A DNA stretch of 64,000 nucleotides from Acorus gramineus. Lineage: Eukaryota; Streptophyta; Magnoliopsida; Acorales; Acoraceae. The notes under the pieces are model-generated. The model did no database searches. It was given only the letters and a program-made list of their open reading frames with translations, and was not told the DNA's origin. The position numbers and the translations under genes were made by a program. Shown here one piece after another: positions 11,125 through 24,470 of this stretch (positions are counted from its first letter, which is position 1; each line of letters starts with the position of its first letter). The stretch spans positions 4,768,478 to 4,832,477 of the forward strand of contig CM060855.1 in NCBI GenBank assembly GCA_030737835.1. The letters are read 5' to 3'.

Positions 11125-14100
11125 AGAGAAAAAAAAAGGGTTGGCATTTGCATGGTTCAATTCAATCCTTTTTAAGCTCCTAAATATAGAGGAGCTTAGT
11201 AACCCCTTTTTTAAAAAGTTGGTTATAAAAAGGTCTTTCAACTAAACCAATTATTTGCTCTTAGGATTTCCCTTTCTTTGTGTGGTCAAAATCAGACAGG
11301 CTCACAAGAGATTCCCAGACAAGTTTTTTATGTATTCATTTATTTATTTATTTATTTTAAAGAAAATGTAGATATTTGCTACCCAATTTTATTAACTAAA
11401 TTTTGAATTACAAACTCCCAAATGAAGGAGAGTGGAAACATAAAACAAAATAAGAAAACTAGTTAAGAGCAAAAAAAGCATTGAGGACGGCTCACTACAC
11501 CCTTCCTTCGGGTTAAAAGAGTCATCTAATCGGCTCACTATTTATTTCTTTTGTTAAAAAGGATAAAAACAAAGTTAACAGAATTAATAACTGCCCTTGG
11601 CTGTAAAGATAAGTGCACTTTTTTTTTAATGTTTGTTATTAACTCTGTTAATAGCTAATATATAACATTAAGTAGTATAGACACTGTTGAAGAATTGTCC
11701 AAGAGTAAATAATCATTTTTTATTTTTATTTTATTTTCAAGACACCACTTAACAATGAAAAAAAAAATTGTCCATTCTATGTGAGACTATTTTGCAAAGG
11801 AGATTCTCTCCCTTTTTATCACAATCTTTTATATTTTATTTTATGGGGTCAACATAAACCTTAAAAACAGCATATATTTATTCTATTGCATTTTGTGCTA
11901 CATCTAATCAATATGCTTCAATTCTGCACAGGTAAACACCCTAGTTGAGTTGGTAGATGTATATATTTAATGCAGAGTGATGTCTCTAATATATCAATTT
12001 ATTAAGCATTGGAAAACCATCATTCATTGAAATGAGAGGGATAAAAGGATTTATCCTCATCTGCTTATTATCTCGTCATTTATTTATCTATGGATGATTA
12101 ATCCAATTCTGCTTGCAGTCCACAAAAGTTTTGATTGTTTTTCTGAATTAAATATTTAACTAATGAAGCATATTCTCATATAAATAAAAAATGAATTACA
12201 TATTTTTATGAATGAATATATTGTTATTTTTTATAATATAATATATACATGAGATCTAGCAAAATATATACTGCATTAAGTGATTTCATACGTGACTGCA
12301 AATAAGATTGCACAACGGCTTAAGTATATTAATACCACTTTGTAAGGTATATATCATGTCTTTTATATTTGAAATAAACTTAGGGTTACCTTTAAGAGAG
12401 TTACATGGACTGGTGAATTTATGTAGATGATTTTATATATGAAGATTCAGGTGTTTGTCTCACAGTAAGGTACAGAAAGGTAAGGGACAAGAGGGAAATT
12501 CCAGACTCCATTCTGTAATAATTGAAGAGAACCTCAGCATTTCTGTTCAAAGACAAACTGCAACATCCAAAATATGTAACACTGACTGGGATGTGACAGC
12601 CACATTGTTTTTTTGGATAATATCATAGATAATCTCAGTCCTATATGTATTGTTTTGGCATTCTTTGAATATTTTTTTGGAAGTGTAATACTTTATGTTG
12701 AATAAAATATAAATTTTAATGAATTGTATGAATTTACAGAAACAAAAAAAAAAATTACATATTTAATGTATGCCTCATTGAAAATATGAAACTACATGCA
12801 CTAATGTGACAATGTCAGATCAATTGTCAATATAGACAACCTGCCATCCAATAATCTTAAACTATGTAATTCTTTTTTTCTTTTTCCCCTATTTTTCTTT
12901 TTTTCCTTTCACCAGGTAAGGCCTCAAATATTCAAATTTGACCTATAAGAAGTAAACTATGTCCAAAATTTGTAAGTTTTTTTTTTTTTTGGAAAGTCAA
13001 GGCCCCATGCATGAGGCATGTATTAAATTTTCACTTCATTGATCATTTTCATATCACCCATAAACCATATAAACCTGAATGAAGGTAAATGAAATTCATA
13101 TAAACATCTTGGATCTAGGTACAATTACCCTACAATTTATTTTTATCCTGAATGAGGATGCTTATTACTCCTGTTGATAACAAGCAAAAAAAGCAATCTA
13201 AAAATACCTACATGTACAGTTCTAATCCTTCAAATTATGTCTGGAAGTAAATGTTAATAAGGTCAACTTGCTTTGGGCCACATCACCACTGAATGGAATA
13301 AAATCATTCCCCATGGATACAACCTGCACAAAATAGCAACACTAGAATAAGTATCCAAAAGTCAGTACACTCAATCATTTGATAAAGTGGGGGTTATCTG
13401 TCTTTACAAAAGCTAAATGTTGAACTAATTGTTCCACTATGTGTGGGCATGTCTAAAGATGGCCTACAAACTTTTCTCTTGGCATGCTTCAATTCCAGGA
13501 TGGAGATATTCACCTGATATAGTGGTGTGGCACATCATCAGCTTGAGAAAATATTCCACTCCCCACAATGTGAGGACCATATTAGAATTGAACTTCCTGT
13601 GCCTTTTGACATCTTCACATATTCATGGATGCTTCAAATCATGATATGACTCTGGTCGTACGACGACGAGAAAAACCTGGAAGGAACGAGTGATGGATCA
13701 ATCTCAATCTAAAGACCAAATATAAAGCCTTCTTCAAGTTGAGAATCTTTGGACCCAGCTTGGAAACTCTGGTCTAGAAAGAGAATACCTCCTTCCTTAG
13801 TAATCCAGTTTTAATGGTTTCGAGGAACCAAGAGAATTTAGCATGGATCGTCCATAAATGGCTACAAGAATGAAGGATTTCAAACTCTATTTACGGAGAC
13901 AGAAAATGATTACAAAACTGGCTCTTACTTATATGATTCTAACGAACTCTATCACAATGGAAGATGATCAGTTTGTTGTAGTCCTCTCACAATTGCCACA
14001 CGATTGTCACATGTTGAGATGTACAATCCTGATTGGATGTAGAAGCCACAAGAGCGATAGACTTTTTACCATCTAGGTTGAAGGGCTATGATGGAATCCC

Positions 14101-15101
14101 ATATACTCAAAACACTTGGACATGCATTTCACACTTCATATTTTGCACCTACTCTTTTGAGGGATTTCAAGCTCCTCTTATAACAGTTTCCCTAACTATA
14201 ATGAGACGAATACATTTGTGCATTCGCATAATGTCCCATGGTGAATGCATACTAACAAAGTGAAACTGATTATAATCATATGCATTTATAATACAAGAAT
14301 GCATACAAAATCACAGAAATAATTTTAATGCTTCATGCAAAATAATTGTGCTACTCATCCGCATTCATGTGATGCATGATGAAAACCACACATTAATACA
14401 AATTGAACTGGTCTACTTAATGAAAAAACTCTAATCCATGCATCAGTTAGCATGGACAGATGCTCGTGCCGAAGCAACAGTGAGAATTATGACATCCCCA
14501 TCAAGAAGTAGCTTTCATTGGAATATACCATGACAAAGAAACATAATTTATGTCTGAATAAAAAGTGGTATGAAGAAGGCCATCAAAAAGCAAAATGGAA
14601 TATAGAGAATTATTAGATTTCGGGGTCGGTGGATATACCTATATGCTACAACACGCACAGAATAAAATCTTTGCCTAAACTTAAAAAAAGTTAAAGGTCA
14701 GCAATTGTTGGTTACGATTCAAAGTGAGAAGATTTCCCACTAGCACATGGTATGTGGTCTAATGTGGACCTCATGCTCATGGGGCATCACATCCAAGTCT
14801 AGTCAGTCTCTCCAACAAGAGACTGATTTGAGACAAAATTGTTACAATCTTATTTGCTAAGCACGTGAGGTTGTCATAAGTTAGTCTTATATTGGAGACT
14901 CAACAGACTTCATGGGATCCAATCACATCATATTCTCTAACTCATTCTCTGAATAGTCTGACCGAACCAATTTAGCAAATTAGATGTGTCTGCTCATCAG
15001 TAGTTCAGCTTCGAGATCCTTCATCCAACCAAAATCTAGTTAACTTTATTGGGTGCATCTTTTCAACTACTTTTTCACATGATCCAGTAGTTATCTGTTA
15101 T

Positions 15102-15240
15102 CTTTGGGGTGTTGATGAGGGTCATCCACCACGTTCTTGTATTTTCTTTGCTTTCTTCTTCTTCTTTTCCTGTAACCCCATTCGGACATTGTCTGGTTAG
15201 ATCTTTTGAAATAGATATGCCCACATTTCTCCAAAAAAAA
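15102..15240 (+). mobile_element. 5'-truncated LINE-like 3' end with poly(A)
   Basis: The body ends in CTCC plus a nine-base A run. It is flanked by AGTTATCTGTTAT (15089-15101) and AGTTATCAGTTAT (15241-15253), a 13-bp target duplication with one mismatch. A 3' untranslated-like T/C-rich tail and the poly(A) point to target-primed reverse transcription. No coding part remains. Confidence 0.6.
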
Positions 15241-15354
15241 AGTTATCAGTTATTCAAGTGCCTCTAAAGTTAGATCACCTTATCATATTCAAATTTGCTT
15301 TCTTGAAAAGTGGAGAAGTTTGAGTTACAAATATGAAATATTCGCTAAAATTGA

Positions 15355-15715
15355 CATGTCAGAACTCAAAAGGCGTATAAAAACAAATGGTGGATAGTTC
15401 TACATAATCATGACTTCATGAACTGCATTGTATATGTACCACAGTACATAAGCTACTACAGAATTGCCAATTCCATGGGAAACAGCATTGGAAGAACAAC
15501 CTCAGAAACTAGAGCCACATGCAAATGGATGAGTATGCATGTGACAGAAGGATTTTCAATGTGATTATAATTGCAACTTGCATAAGAACATATGTTTTTC
15601 TCAAATGAAACACATATATACAGTGACATATCAGGATTCAAAAAGCATGTAAAGAAATGGTGGACAGTTCTAATTAATCTTGACTTGGTGAACTGCATTG
15701 GACATGCTCATAAGC
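15355..15715. repeat. diverged direct duplication downstream of the GST-N/Trx-like gene
   Basis: About 110 bp at 15352-15465 (GACATGTCAGAACTCAAAAG... GAACTGCATTG) recurs at 15600-15712 (GACATATCAGGATTCAAAAA... GAACTGCATTG). Identity is roughly three quarters by eye and the copies are about 245 bp apart. Confidence 0.65.
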
Positions 15716-15790
15716 ATATAATCTAATACATATTTCCAAATATTGATGTATAAGTATACGAGAGTAAGAAAACCTTCAATGATTCTATGA

Positions 15791-18700
15791 TTATGATAGC
15801 ATGTATGTTGTTCTCAGATAGTCAATTATTTCTGCGCTTTCAAACATTTTGACTCCAGTGTTGGGATCTTCTAAGTAGGGTACCTGTTCATTAATCGCAA
15901 TAAAAAAAAAAACATACATATATGTTAGATACCAGAATTGACGAAAAAGGGAAGGAAGAAGAAGTGGAGGGTATTCATTGGAGAAATGCCTGAAAGTGCC
16001 TCGTTTTCTCATACAGATCCTGACGTTTTGGACTGCCCCGAGCAACGCTGAAATAGAATAACAATTAATATAAACTATGAGATGGTTAAACCTACAGGGC
16101 AAGAAACCTCTCAATATAACAAATTCAGAAAATTTTGATCAATGATACATTTTTAAGTTGTAGATATAGCAACTATGCCATTCAAATGCGACTCAAAAAA
16201 CTAATTATTTTGTGTTCAAGCTTCAATTTTTTTTTGATTTTATATACTTGTACAACTATCGGTATAGCATTTATAGCAACTATTCAAATGCCACAAACAA
16301 ACTAATCTTGTGTTCAACCTTCAATTTTACATGGGGCTTCATTGTGGCTGAATGTGACAGCAACCTGATAAAGTTATAATTAATTAAACATCTTGTCATT
16401 TGATCCACTTGAAATATTTACCAGCTCCATGTCAACCTTCATAAATTTTACAGACCTAAGTAGTTTTAGTAGATATGATTTGTCTATACTGCAGTACTGC
16501 TGAGTTTGTGGAGTCAAAATCTTCTTCTGTTTACAACCATACATAAGTAAAATTTATGCTGACCCCTCAAAATTTAATTCTTTCAGTAAAATCTATTAGG
16601 TATAAAAAAAATTCTCAAACCTATCCACGGAGGAGAAAAAAATATATGTCAGTGTTAAACTAAAAAAAATTGTTTATCTTCTGCTGAGTTTCTTCAACCT
16701 AGCATGTCGTAAATTTGGATGTTATGGTGCCACATTACATGGAAATTATTTCTGAGAACAGACAAACAAACTAATATGCATGTGCTTGGCTAGAAATCAT
16801 GAGCGCCATTATCTTACAAGATTTCAACCAATAAGATAAAAAAAGATCATCACATAATCATACCTTCACATCATCAACATCAAAAAGAATGTTCAGAAGA
16901 AGAAAAAAGTTGGTTGGCTTTGTGATTTCAAAAAAAAGAAAAGAAAAAAAGGTACCTGTGAACTAGGTGTGGCAACTCTAATTCAGCCAAAACTTCTTTA
17001 ACAAGTATGCAAAACGGGGAACCCTGGAATCCAAAATAGTATGGTAGCACAAAAAAGTCGTACATTCCTATTTAAGTTTATAGGCCAACAAAAGAACCAG
17101 AAACTGCATTTCACAATGATCTGACATTCTGACCTCATATGCCCATAATTCAAGCGGTACAGGTGGGAACATTGAAGGTGTATATGAGGAGCCCTGCAAG
17201 GAAGATTAGGCAGCATTAACTAGAAAAGAAATCTGCACATGCATACAAAAATATGGCAGTTTAATATCTTGTTTTGCTATAAATGCAAGTAGTGAACATG
17301 AAATGAAGAACAACTCTGAAATGAACTATATCCACTGATTATTAGCATGTCTTGCCTTTCCCATTCGACACATCAATGCGAGTTCAGCAGTTAGAGTCTG
17401 CAAAATGGCATGTTTACTTCTCCATAAACATAACAAACTCAACTAAAAAGACCGCAGTAGGGTTAATGGAGTCATCCAAGTGCTTACAGTGAGAAGCCCA
17501 AGCGACAACATTGTAGGGATAGTTCCTGTGCCTACAGAAGAAAAGAATTATTGAAAAATAGACTTGACAAGAAATATGTGACTCATAAATACCTACAAAA
17601 TAATGCATTAAGTAGGCAAAAGTTGTTCATTTTTCTAGCAAATTTGGATTGCAATTCTTCAAAAAAAAATCCTAGTGAAACTGGCAAGGTAAAAAACACA
17701 ACCAAGAGAAACATAAACATTCAACCATCACACCAAGAATCACTCGGAGGGGCAGGCATAGAGGAGCAGAGAGTATGCATATTTAGTACACATGAAAAGG
17801 AATATTTGTTTGCATAACAAAAAGAAAGAAAGTAAAAGAATAACAGAAACCAATAAGTGTAATGTACCATATTTCTCAACCAAATACTTGATTATGTCGT
17901 CCGATTCATACATCGCAATTCCTGTGTTTGGATCTACCTGTCAATCAATCAAAAACTTTTGAAGATCAGCTCAGTGTTAACTACTGCCATCCCAAAAGAA
18001 GCATATATCTGTATGCATAAAAAAGAACACATGAAAAAGTTTTGAGAATATAAATGGAGTTCCTGAATCACTTTTGACATATGATGTTTTTTAGCATAAA
18101 ATAATTACATCCAAGTTCTTCGATTCATAGAGCATAAAACCCTGGGAAATCTGAATTTACTTATTTGAATAGTCTGCCAAAACCAGTGAATCACAAATAA
18201 TGAAACTGTGACGAACCATATAAGGAAATTGCTGCTTTCCACCCAACTGAGAAACCTTGGGACGAAAATTAGGACCATTTCTTGGGCAAGGATAAAACAG
18301 AACATCAAGATCCAAAATGCTCACTATCTCCCTAACCTGGAAAGGACTCTCCAATTAGTCCATGACATATAGTGAAAGCAATAATTTGATGCACTTGGGA
18401 AATGGCACTACCTTTCGACAAAATGGACAACTGAGGTTTACACGTGAACAAGAACCGTCCCACATATAAGAGAGCAAAACAGAAGAATACAAGCGAAATT
18501 AAAATGAAAGATGTATACGTTAAAAAGAAAGTATTGTAAAATCAGTTAGTGCACATCATGTATTATGGAAAAATTGAATGCAGTACCTCTGGAATTCATA
18601 GATTATAATAGGTTTCTCTGGTCGAGGGCCCAACTTTGAGGTCTCTTTTAACCTTCTGCCTATTAAGCATAGAAACATTGAGAAGTCAAATGATCTTTCG

Positions 18701-21652
18701 TTTTGAATCTTTTGATTAATGTCTCATATTACAAATGAAGAAACATATCCTATACAATGTTATAAGCAAATTGATTTCCTCTGTTGTTGAACCTCATAAA
18801 ATTTATCAGGGGAAGAAGCTAATATTAAAATATTGATTATGGGGAAACTGTGACCCCTGATGCCAAACAGAAATCACTTGGAATGCATCGTGATAGTTTG
18901 AATGCTATGTGAATGATATACTTGGAATATAAACATTTTGGGAATCTTGATGCAAATGTCAAACTTCACCTCCGACTTTCAGTGCATACTGGCCTGGTGG
19001 GATCTCATCATCAGAAACATAAGCGGACGAATATCTGCAATGGTCAAACCAGACAACAGGAACCTTAGGAATTACATGATACAAAAGATGTCAAATATCT
19101 GCAATGATAAAACCAGACAACAGGAAACTTAGTAAGTACATGATCACTAAAATCCATGTCCAATAGAAGAGGAAGCATTTAATTATCAAAACTGTACTTT
19201 AACATAAAACTAGTGCATTGGAGTTTACATCATATAACTACCACGTTTAGATAAAGACCTACTTCAGTCAAAATTAAGCAAATGTTATGGGTAGACTATT
19301 CAAAAGGCAATGCAGCTGAAAATTATAGAAAGAGAGAGACACGATGAATAAAGTGGAGTCGTGTTATATATCTGAATAATTAGAGAATCTACATTGTGAT
19401 ATGCAATTCTCATCAACTTGAGATGATCCCCCCAATTGGAAAACTATGGTGCAATAATCACAGCTCATATTTCTATTCAAGGCATGTCATGACTTTTTCT
19501 GAACCATACATGAAAACCAAAAAAATAACCATTTCTACAAGTTTTGAGGATCAAAGTGAGTGTAAAACAGGCCATTGTATTTTGGTTTTTAGTCATTTAC
19601 GACATTTAAATTAAAACTATATTGGTACAAAAACACTTGCCAAATTGTCAAACTATCCCAATGCTAGAATAACATATATCACCTCCCTCATTTTGATAGA
19701 TGTGAATAAAAACAAAATCTACAGATCTTTTTATCCTCTAAAATTAGGATAATTTATCCTTAAAAACTTATTCACTTGCCAAACTGGCTAGTTGTGTTTA
19801 CGTATAAATACATATTGTCATCTCACGAGAAACTAAATCATGGTATGAACACCCACTTTAGCATCAAAACAAACACATTTGTTGAACTCTTTGCTCACAG
19901 GCCACATGTTCCCGTACGGTCACATTCAATTCACCGGTAATGTGTGGCAAACAAGCCAATTTGCCACATAGCACATGATATCAATTGTAAATCCAAGATT
20001 TACACGATGGATATTTAAACATAACTCTTACACGCTAAACATGTTTTAACATCGTGAATTGGCAGATGCCAAAAATGTATTTTTTTTTCTAAAACTGCAG
20101 TGTATGCCTGATTTCAAATTATAACTGTATTTTTATTTTTTTCCCAAAAAATATGTCATGAACAATCATTCATGCCATTACTTTAACAATCTCAACATGC
20201 TTTGATTTTACGAACCGAGTTTTAGTTAAGTCAGCAAGCACCTCCCATTTTTATGAAAGAGGTCAAAAGATCAAATCCTAGGGAGCACCATTTCTTAAAA
20301 AAAAAACACATGTTTTGATTTTTTTTAAATGTATATACGTGTCTCATGAAGTAAATGAAGTATATATTCAATGAATCTAATGCATACTTTCTTGCATTTT
20401 TCTTCATTGAGTGTACATATTCATACACTCGCTTGGAACTGCATGGATGATTGAGGTGATACACTCAATCTGTTTTTTAGTCCCAGTCTCCTACATGCAG
20501 TCCTCATGTCAATAATGTAGTATTTGCGCCTAATGAGATATATATAATTCACTATGTCAGTATACACTATTTACAAAAAACATAAAAATATGCGCATTCC
20601 ATTTATGTGAGCATTTCAATTTTTTTAATAAAATATATACTTCATTATCCAAGTATATACTTTAGAAGTAAAAAAAAATGTCAAACACAACTCATTTGCC
20701 GGCCCACCTATAATCATCACACGTTCCACTTTAAAAACAAATATTAAAAAGAAGTCAAAATGAAGCCAAAAAAGGGATCGAGAATAACATTTTCCTTTTA
20801 AATCAATCCCAACCCGTGGGCAAAAAAAAAAAAAAAAGGAAAATGTTACACTCAGTCCTTCTTACAGTCCAAAATGCAAACCACACATGTTTTCATTATT
20901 TTAAAAAATAGAAAACATCATCTAATGAGATATATGTTTCGATAAAAAGTATATCGCTCAATTTCGAATTGAATGAATCTATTTTTAGTAAGTGCAAAAA
21001 ATTTAGCAAGGTATATATATACATCGTTTATGTTTCACTGGATTTCTAACGATGCACATAGAATTACATTTTTTTTATTATAAAAAGAAAAAAAATAGTC
21101 TAACCAGACTGGGTTGGGTTTGGGTAACTCAGACCATTTTGGAGCTTTGTAATACTCAGTTCTTTTTTTACAGTTCACCTCGTTAGTCCTTTCCATCCAC
21201 TCAATACCTGAATAAAAAATTTCACATTATAAATATTCTTCATCTTTTATAAAAAAAAAATATAATCATTAGATGAAACATATGATTTTAAAAAACTTAA
21301 AAATACGTGCGGTCTGTCACCCCCACCGCCGATACGAACTAGAACAAACACGGACAAAAAATAAATATCAATAAATTGAGGGGGCAGTATATAAAAACCC
21401 TTCACATAAGAGGCCGCTCCCCAATCGGAAGAACAACGCGAGCGACGCCGTGAAGAAGTCCATCTTCTTGTCCGACCGAACGCGCAGAATCTTCGGCTCC
21501 GGCGCCGTGAAATCCCTCGGAGGAGTCGGCGGCTTCAGCGGAGACGGCGCCTCCGCCGCGGCCATTCCGGAGATCCGCCGCCTTCGGAGCTTGTCCGCCG
21601 CCATCATCGGCAGGAAAACCGTCGGCGTAGCGTAACTGACGGCGAAGGCCAT
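15791..21652 (-). CDS. tandem GST N-terminal/thioredoxin-like protein, probably chloroplast
   Basis: Twelve minus-strand exons: 21652-21399, 19034-18970, 18659-18587, 18430-18412, 18336-18217, 17937-17868, 17531-17488, 17397-17356, 17193-17134, 17023-16956, 16047-15990 and 15883-15791. Phases close at 966 nt, 321 aa. The N-terminus looks like a transit peptide, then FTAPEPK...FFRLGSGL. Two GST-N/glutaredoxin-fold modules follow: SCPFCRKVREIV (C132, C135) with VDPNTGIAMYESDDIIKYL, and GSPFCILVKEVL (C254 only) with VPYLEDPNTGVKMFESAEII. From memory this order matches a conserved plant family (Arabidopsis At5g03880 type) of unknown biochemical role, annotated as electron carrier or thioredoxin family. 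Oddities: the first CPFC is encoded by a 19-nt microexon, and introns 8 and 11 appear to be GC-AG (AAAG|GCAAG and TTTCAG|GCATTT). Intron 1 is 2.36 kb. An in-frame ATG at 21742 would add 30 residues; 21652 is preferred because the protein then starts MAFAVSYATP. Confidence 0.88.
19030..19145. repeat. 64-bp tandem duplication across a splice acceptor
   Basis: AATATCTGCAATGGTCAAAC at 19030 recurs as AATATCTGCAATGATAAAAC at 19094, with the following ACAACAGGAA and TACATGAT blocks also repeated. The first copy spans the 3' splice site of exon 2 of the GST-N/Trx-like gene, so a second ATTGCAG|ATATT lies 64 bp upstream in the intron. Confidence 0.8.
20840..21110. repeat. AT-rich interspersed repeat (ACACTCAGTC-ended family)
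   Basis: Starts near TGTTACACTCAGTCCTT and contains CATCTAATGAGATATATGTTTC and GAATGAATCTATTTTTAGTAAG. The same ordered blocks occur near 2095-2300 and, reversed, at 25130-25390 and 50405-50590. It is non-coding and lies in intron 1 of the GST-N/Trx-like gene. A related piece may lie at 20465-20690. Confidence 0.5.
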
Positions 21653-21887
21653 CTTTGTTGATCGGACCACCAAATGATAGAGAGCCGTTTTAACGAGGCG
21701 GGGAAGGGAAGGGTCGATCGGTTGCTCCGCCTTTCGCTTCAATCGCTCTCCTCCGCTGAGTCAGGTGAAACCTGGAGTCCACGAAATCAACGGCTGACTC
21801 GAAGAGGTTATACATGTGACATGAAAAAATCTCTTGAAAAAATCAAAATGTCTAAATAAACCCTTTTTTTTTTTTTTTTGGTAAAAT

Positions 21888-22320
21888 GCATTTGGACCCC
21901 TGAAGTTAAACTTATAAAAGCACCTCCTATAGTTTAAAAATATGTAATTACACCCTCTGCAATTTGATTTTCTATGAAGATGAGATAAAAGTACGATTTT
22001 ATTCTTTTAATTAAATATTATCATGTTTTCACTTTTTTTTGTGAGTTGTTTTTATCTTGTAATTAATTATTATGTGACTTAATTCTCCAAATGTATTTGA
22101 AGAATTAATTATTGTATAAGTTAATATTCATAAAGAATATCTAGAATTATTTAATTGATTTTTTTCTATGGATATTTAGATAGTTAATAGTAAAACAGTA
22201 ATTTTAAATTACTTTTGTCACATCTTAATGAAAAAATATGATGGCAGGGGTGTAAGTGCATATTTTTAAACTTTAGAGGGTGTTTCTGTAGGTTTCAAAA
22301 ACTTCAAGGAGTCCAAATGC
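21888..22320. mobile_element. long-TIR non-autonomous DNA element
   Basis: The left end GCATTTGGACCCCTGAAGTT and the reverse complement of the right end GCATTTGGACTCCTTGAAGT are inverted repeats. Similarity extends about 70 bp inward (ACACCCTCT and TTTAAAAATATG blocks). The interior is A/T-rich with no coding. A long TIR of this type suggests a Mutator-like MITE; no target duplication was confirmed. Confidence 0.65.
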
Positions 22321-24217
22321 TTCGTTGGTGTTATATACTCACATCAATGAGATAAATGTTTCATGATATATTTTCTATAAATACATCTATAAAGTATATG
22401 TTTCATTTCTTTATGAAAACATGTAACTTCAAACCATTAAGGAATATTATTTTTAAAAAAATCAAAATATGTGTGGACTGAAATTAGGTCTGAACAAAAA
22501 AAAAAAAAAAGACTATACGTAAACCTTCACCGTTGTATTACCAAAAATCACTTAATTACCGTATTTGATGTAATTGTTAGTCTTTCTAAATTAATATTTA
22601 AGATCTTTCTCAAATCAAATTTTATATTATTAATATTAAATGAAATAATAAGTTTTTTTTTTTGTTAATTATATTAGACAATGGTAGTTAGATCATTGTG
22701 ACACACACACACATGCACGACGTGATCGTATCTTCATTGTAAGTATTTCTTTTATCTTCTTTGATATTATGATTATTTAGGGTTTTTTTATTTCATTCGC
22801 GATGTTGTTTGATTAGCTAGGATTTGTAAATCTGTGATTTTTTTTTTGTTTGTAAAACTGTAAGTTCTAAGGGCTTTTTTTTTTTGCTTCTTTTTCATAG
22901 AAAGAAATTATGTTTATGTATCTATATACGTGAATCTTTTAAATCTTTTAAGTCCATGTTTGGATAGTGGAACAGATGGAAAATAATTCAAAAATATGTT
23001 TGTTTGCAAATAATAAATATGTATAGCCATGTTAGAATAGATGACAATAAGCTGGTTTGGTAAATATGTATAATTATGTTATTCTATCAAATCTATCTTA
23101 CTGATTTAAAAAGAGTTCACATTTCATAATTAGATTTTTATGTAATTAGATCCTTAATATATTTCATACCTCTCAACTTTATTACAATATTTCACCCTCT
23201 TAATTTTGTTAATATATTTCACATATTCTCATGTAGAATTTTTTTTGTGATATATGTGCAATATAATTTGAGTTTTTTTATGATGAACTCCATTAAGTGT
23301 TGATGCTTCTTTAAAAAAATGGATATACACTAATAACACCATTAAACTATGTGAATAGCCAAGTAAAAAAAATGTGCATAAGCATTTAGAATATTAAAAT
23401 ATCATCTCCTGCATTAGGGTGCAACACAGATTTAAATTACATATTATGATTATATAAAATGAAAAATAATAAACAACATCATGTAAAATATATATATATA
23501 AGAAACACACAATATGATATATAATAGCATAACCTCTAAGAAGTCATATAAAGATAAATTGTTGTTTTGTAAAAAATATATGTTTTTGGTGTGGAATAAC
23601 CTAATAAGGGTTAGAGTGATGTTAAGGATTAAATTACATAAGGGTAGATTAGTCTTTTATGTTTTCAAAATTATAAAATGAGACTTTTTTAAGTATAATT
23701 TAAAAAAAATGATTGATTTAAGTATTTCTAACTTTTTATAGATTTTTGTGATCATTTTTTCTTTAAAAAAAATTCAAATAATTTACTCCAAATGGTATAA
23801 ACACGTTTTTTTTTTATATTTAACGCTGCATTTTTTAAACGTGGCCCTTGTACCCGCTTTTGGTCGTCACTTGATGGGATCCTCCACGGTGAGGTTAACA
23901 TTTCGTGTATCCGCCGTATCGTGACCGTCCGTTTTTTGATAAGGACAATTCAATTCAATCGCGTGAACCCCAATTTTTTAAGCGTTTATCACACACGCAG
24001 AAAAGAAGGCTCGTGTCGTCCGTCGCGCGTGTTAGAATAATCAACGGCGGAGAAGCTTCCACGTCGTCGCGCCACCGCTATGTCGGTTACGCGGTTCCTT
24101 AGACGAGCCATATTAGACTAGAGAGGGTCGTTTTGTCATGTACCCCTTCAACAATTCATTATTTACAAATACACTCCTCTAAAAATCATCCTGTTCTCAT
24201 ATGCACCCCTAAACTTT

Positions 24218-24239
24218 TATTATTATTATTATTATTATG
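24218..24239. repeat. (TTA)n microsatellite
   Basis: Seven uninterrupted TTA units next to the MITE at 24260. Confidence 0.9.
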
Positions 24240-24259
24240 AAGTTTTGCAATTATACTTA

Positions 24260-24470
24260 TGGGGCATTTGGATGTGTGTTTGGAAAGAAAATAATTTTTC
24301 AAACCTATTTTCAAATAAAAAAAAAAGTTGTAGTTTAATTAAAAGTTACAGACATATTTTTATAAATAAGTGTCTAAAAGATAGTTTTTTTTTATAATAC
24401 GTCTAGACAACTTTCTGTAAACTCAGTTTTTTATGAAAGCTAATTCTAAAACCTACATCCAAACGCCTCA
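24260..24470. mobile_element. Tourist-like MITE with TTA target duplication
   Basis: A 211-bp element with inverted ends TGGGGCATTTGGATGT and TGAGGCGTTTGGATGT, flanked on both sides by TTA (24257-24259 and 24471-24473). A 3-bp TTA duplication is typical of PIF/Harbinger-derived MITEs. Confidence 0.75.

Larger units (their letters stand above)
11125..15790. other. intergenic region, promoter side of carbonic anhydrase and 3' flank of the GST-N/Trx-like gene
   Basis: No gene could be supported. Short open frames around 13429-14263 have no recognisable motif and are broken on all sides. It contains poly(A)/poly(T) tracts, a probable LINE 3' end at 15102-15240 and an old tandem duplication at 15355-15715. 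Confidence 0.55.

Noticed and set aside
13429..14263. Three consecutive plus-strand frames of about 70 codons
   Set aside because: No shared frame, motif or codon bias; could be old transposon remains but nothing can be supported.
21653..21742. Upstream in-frame ATG of the GST-N/Trx-like gene (adds MKRKAEQPID...)
   Set aside because: The added segment does not resemble a transit peptide, and the internal ATG gives a more typical N-terminus; kept only as an alternative start.
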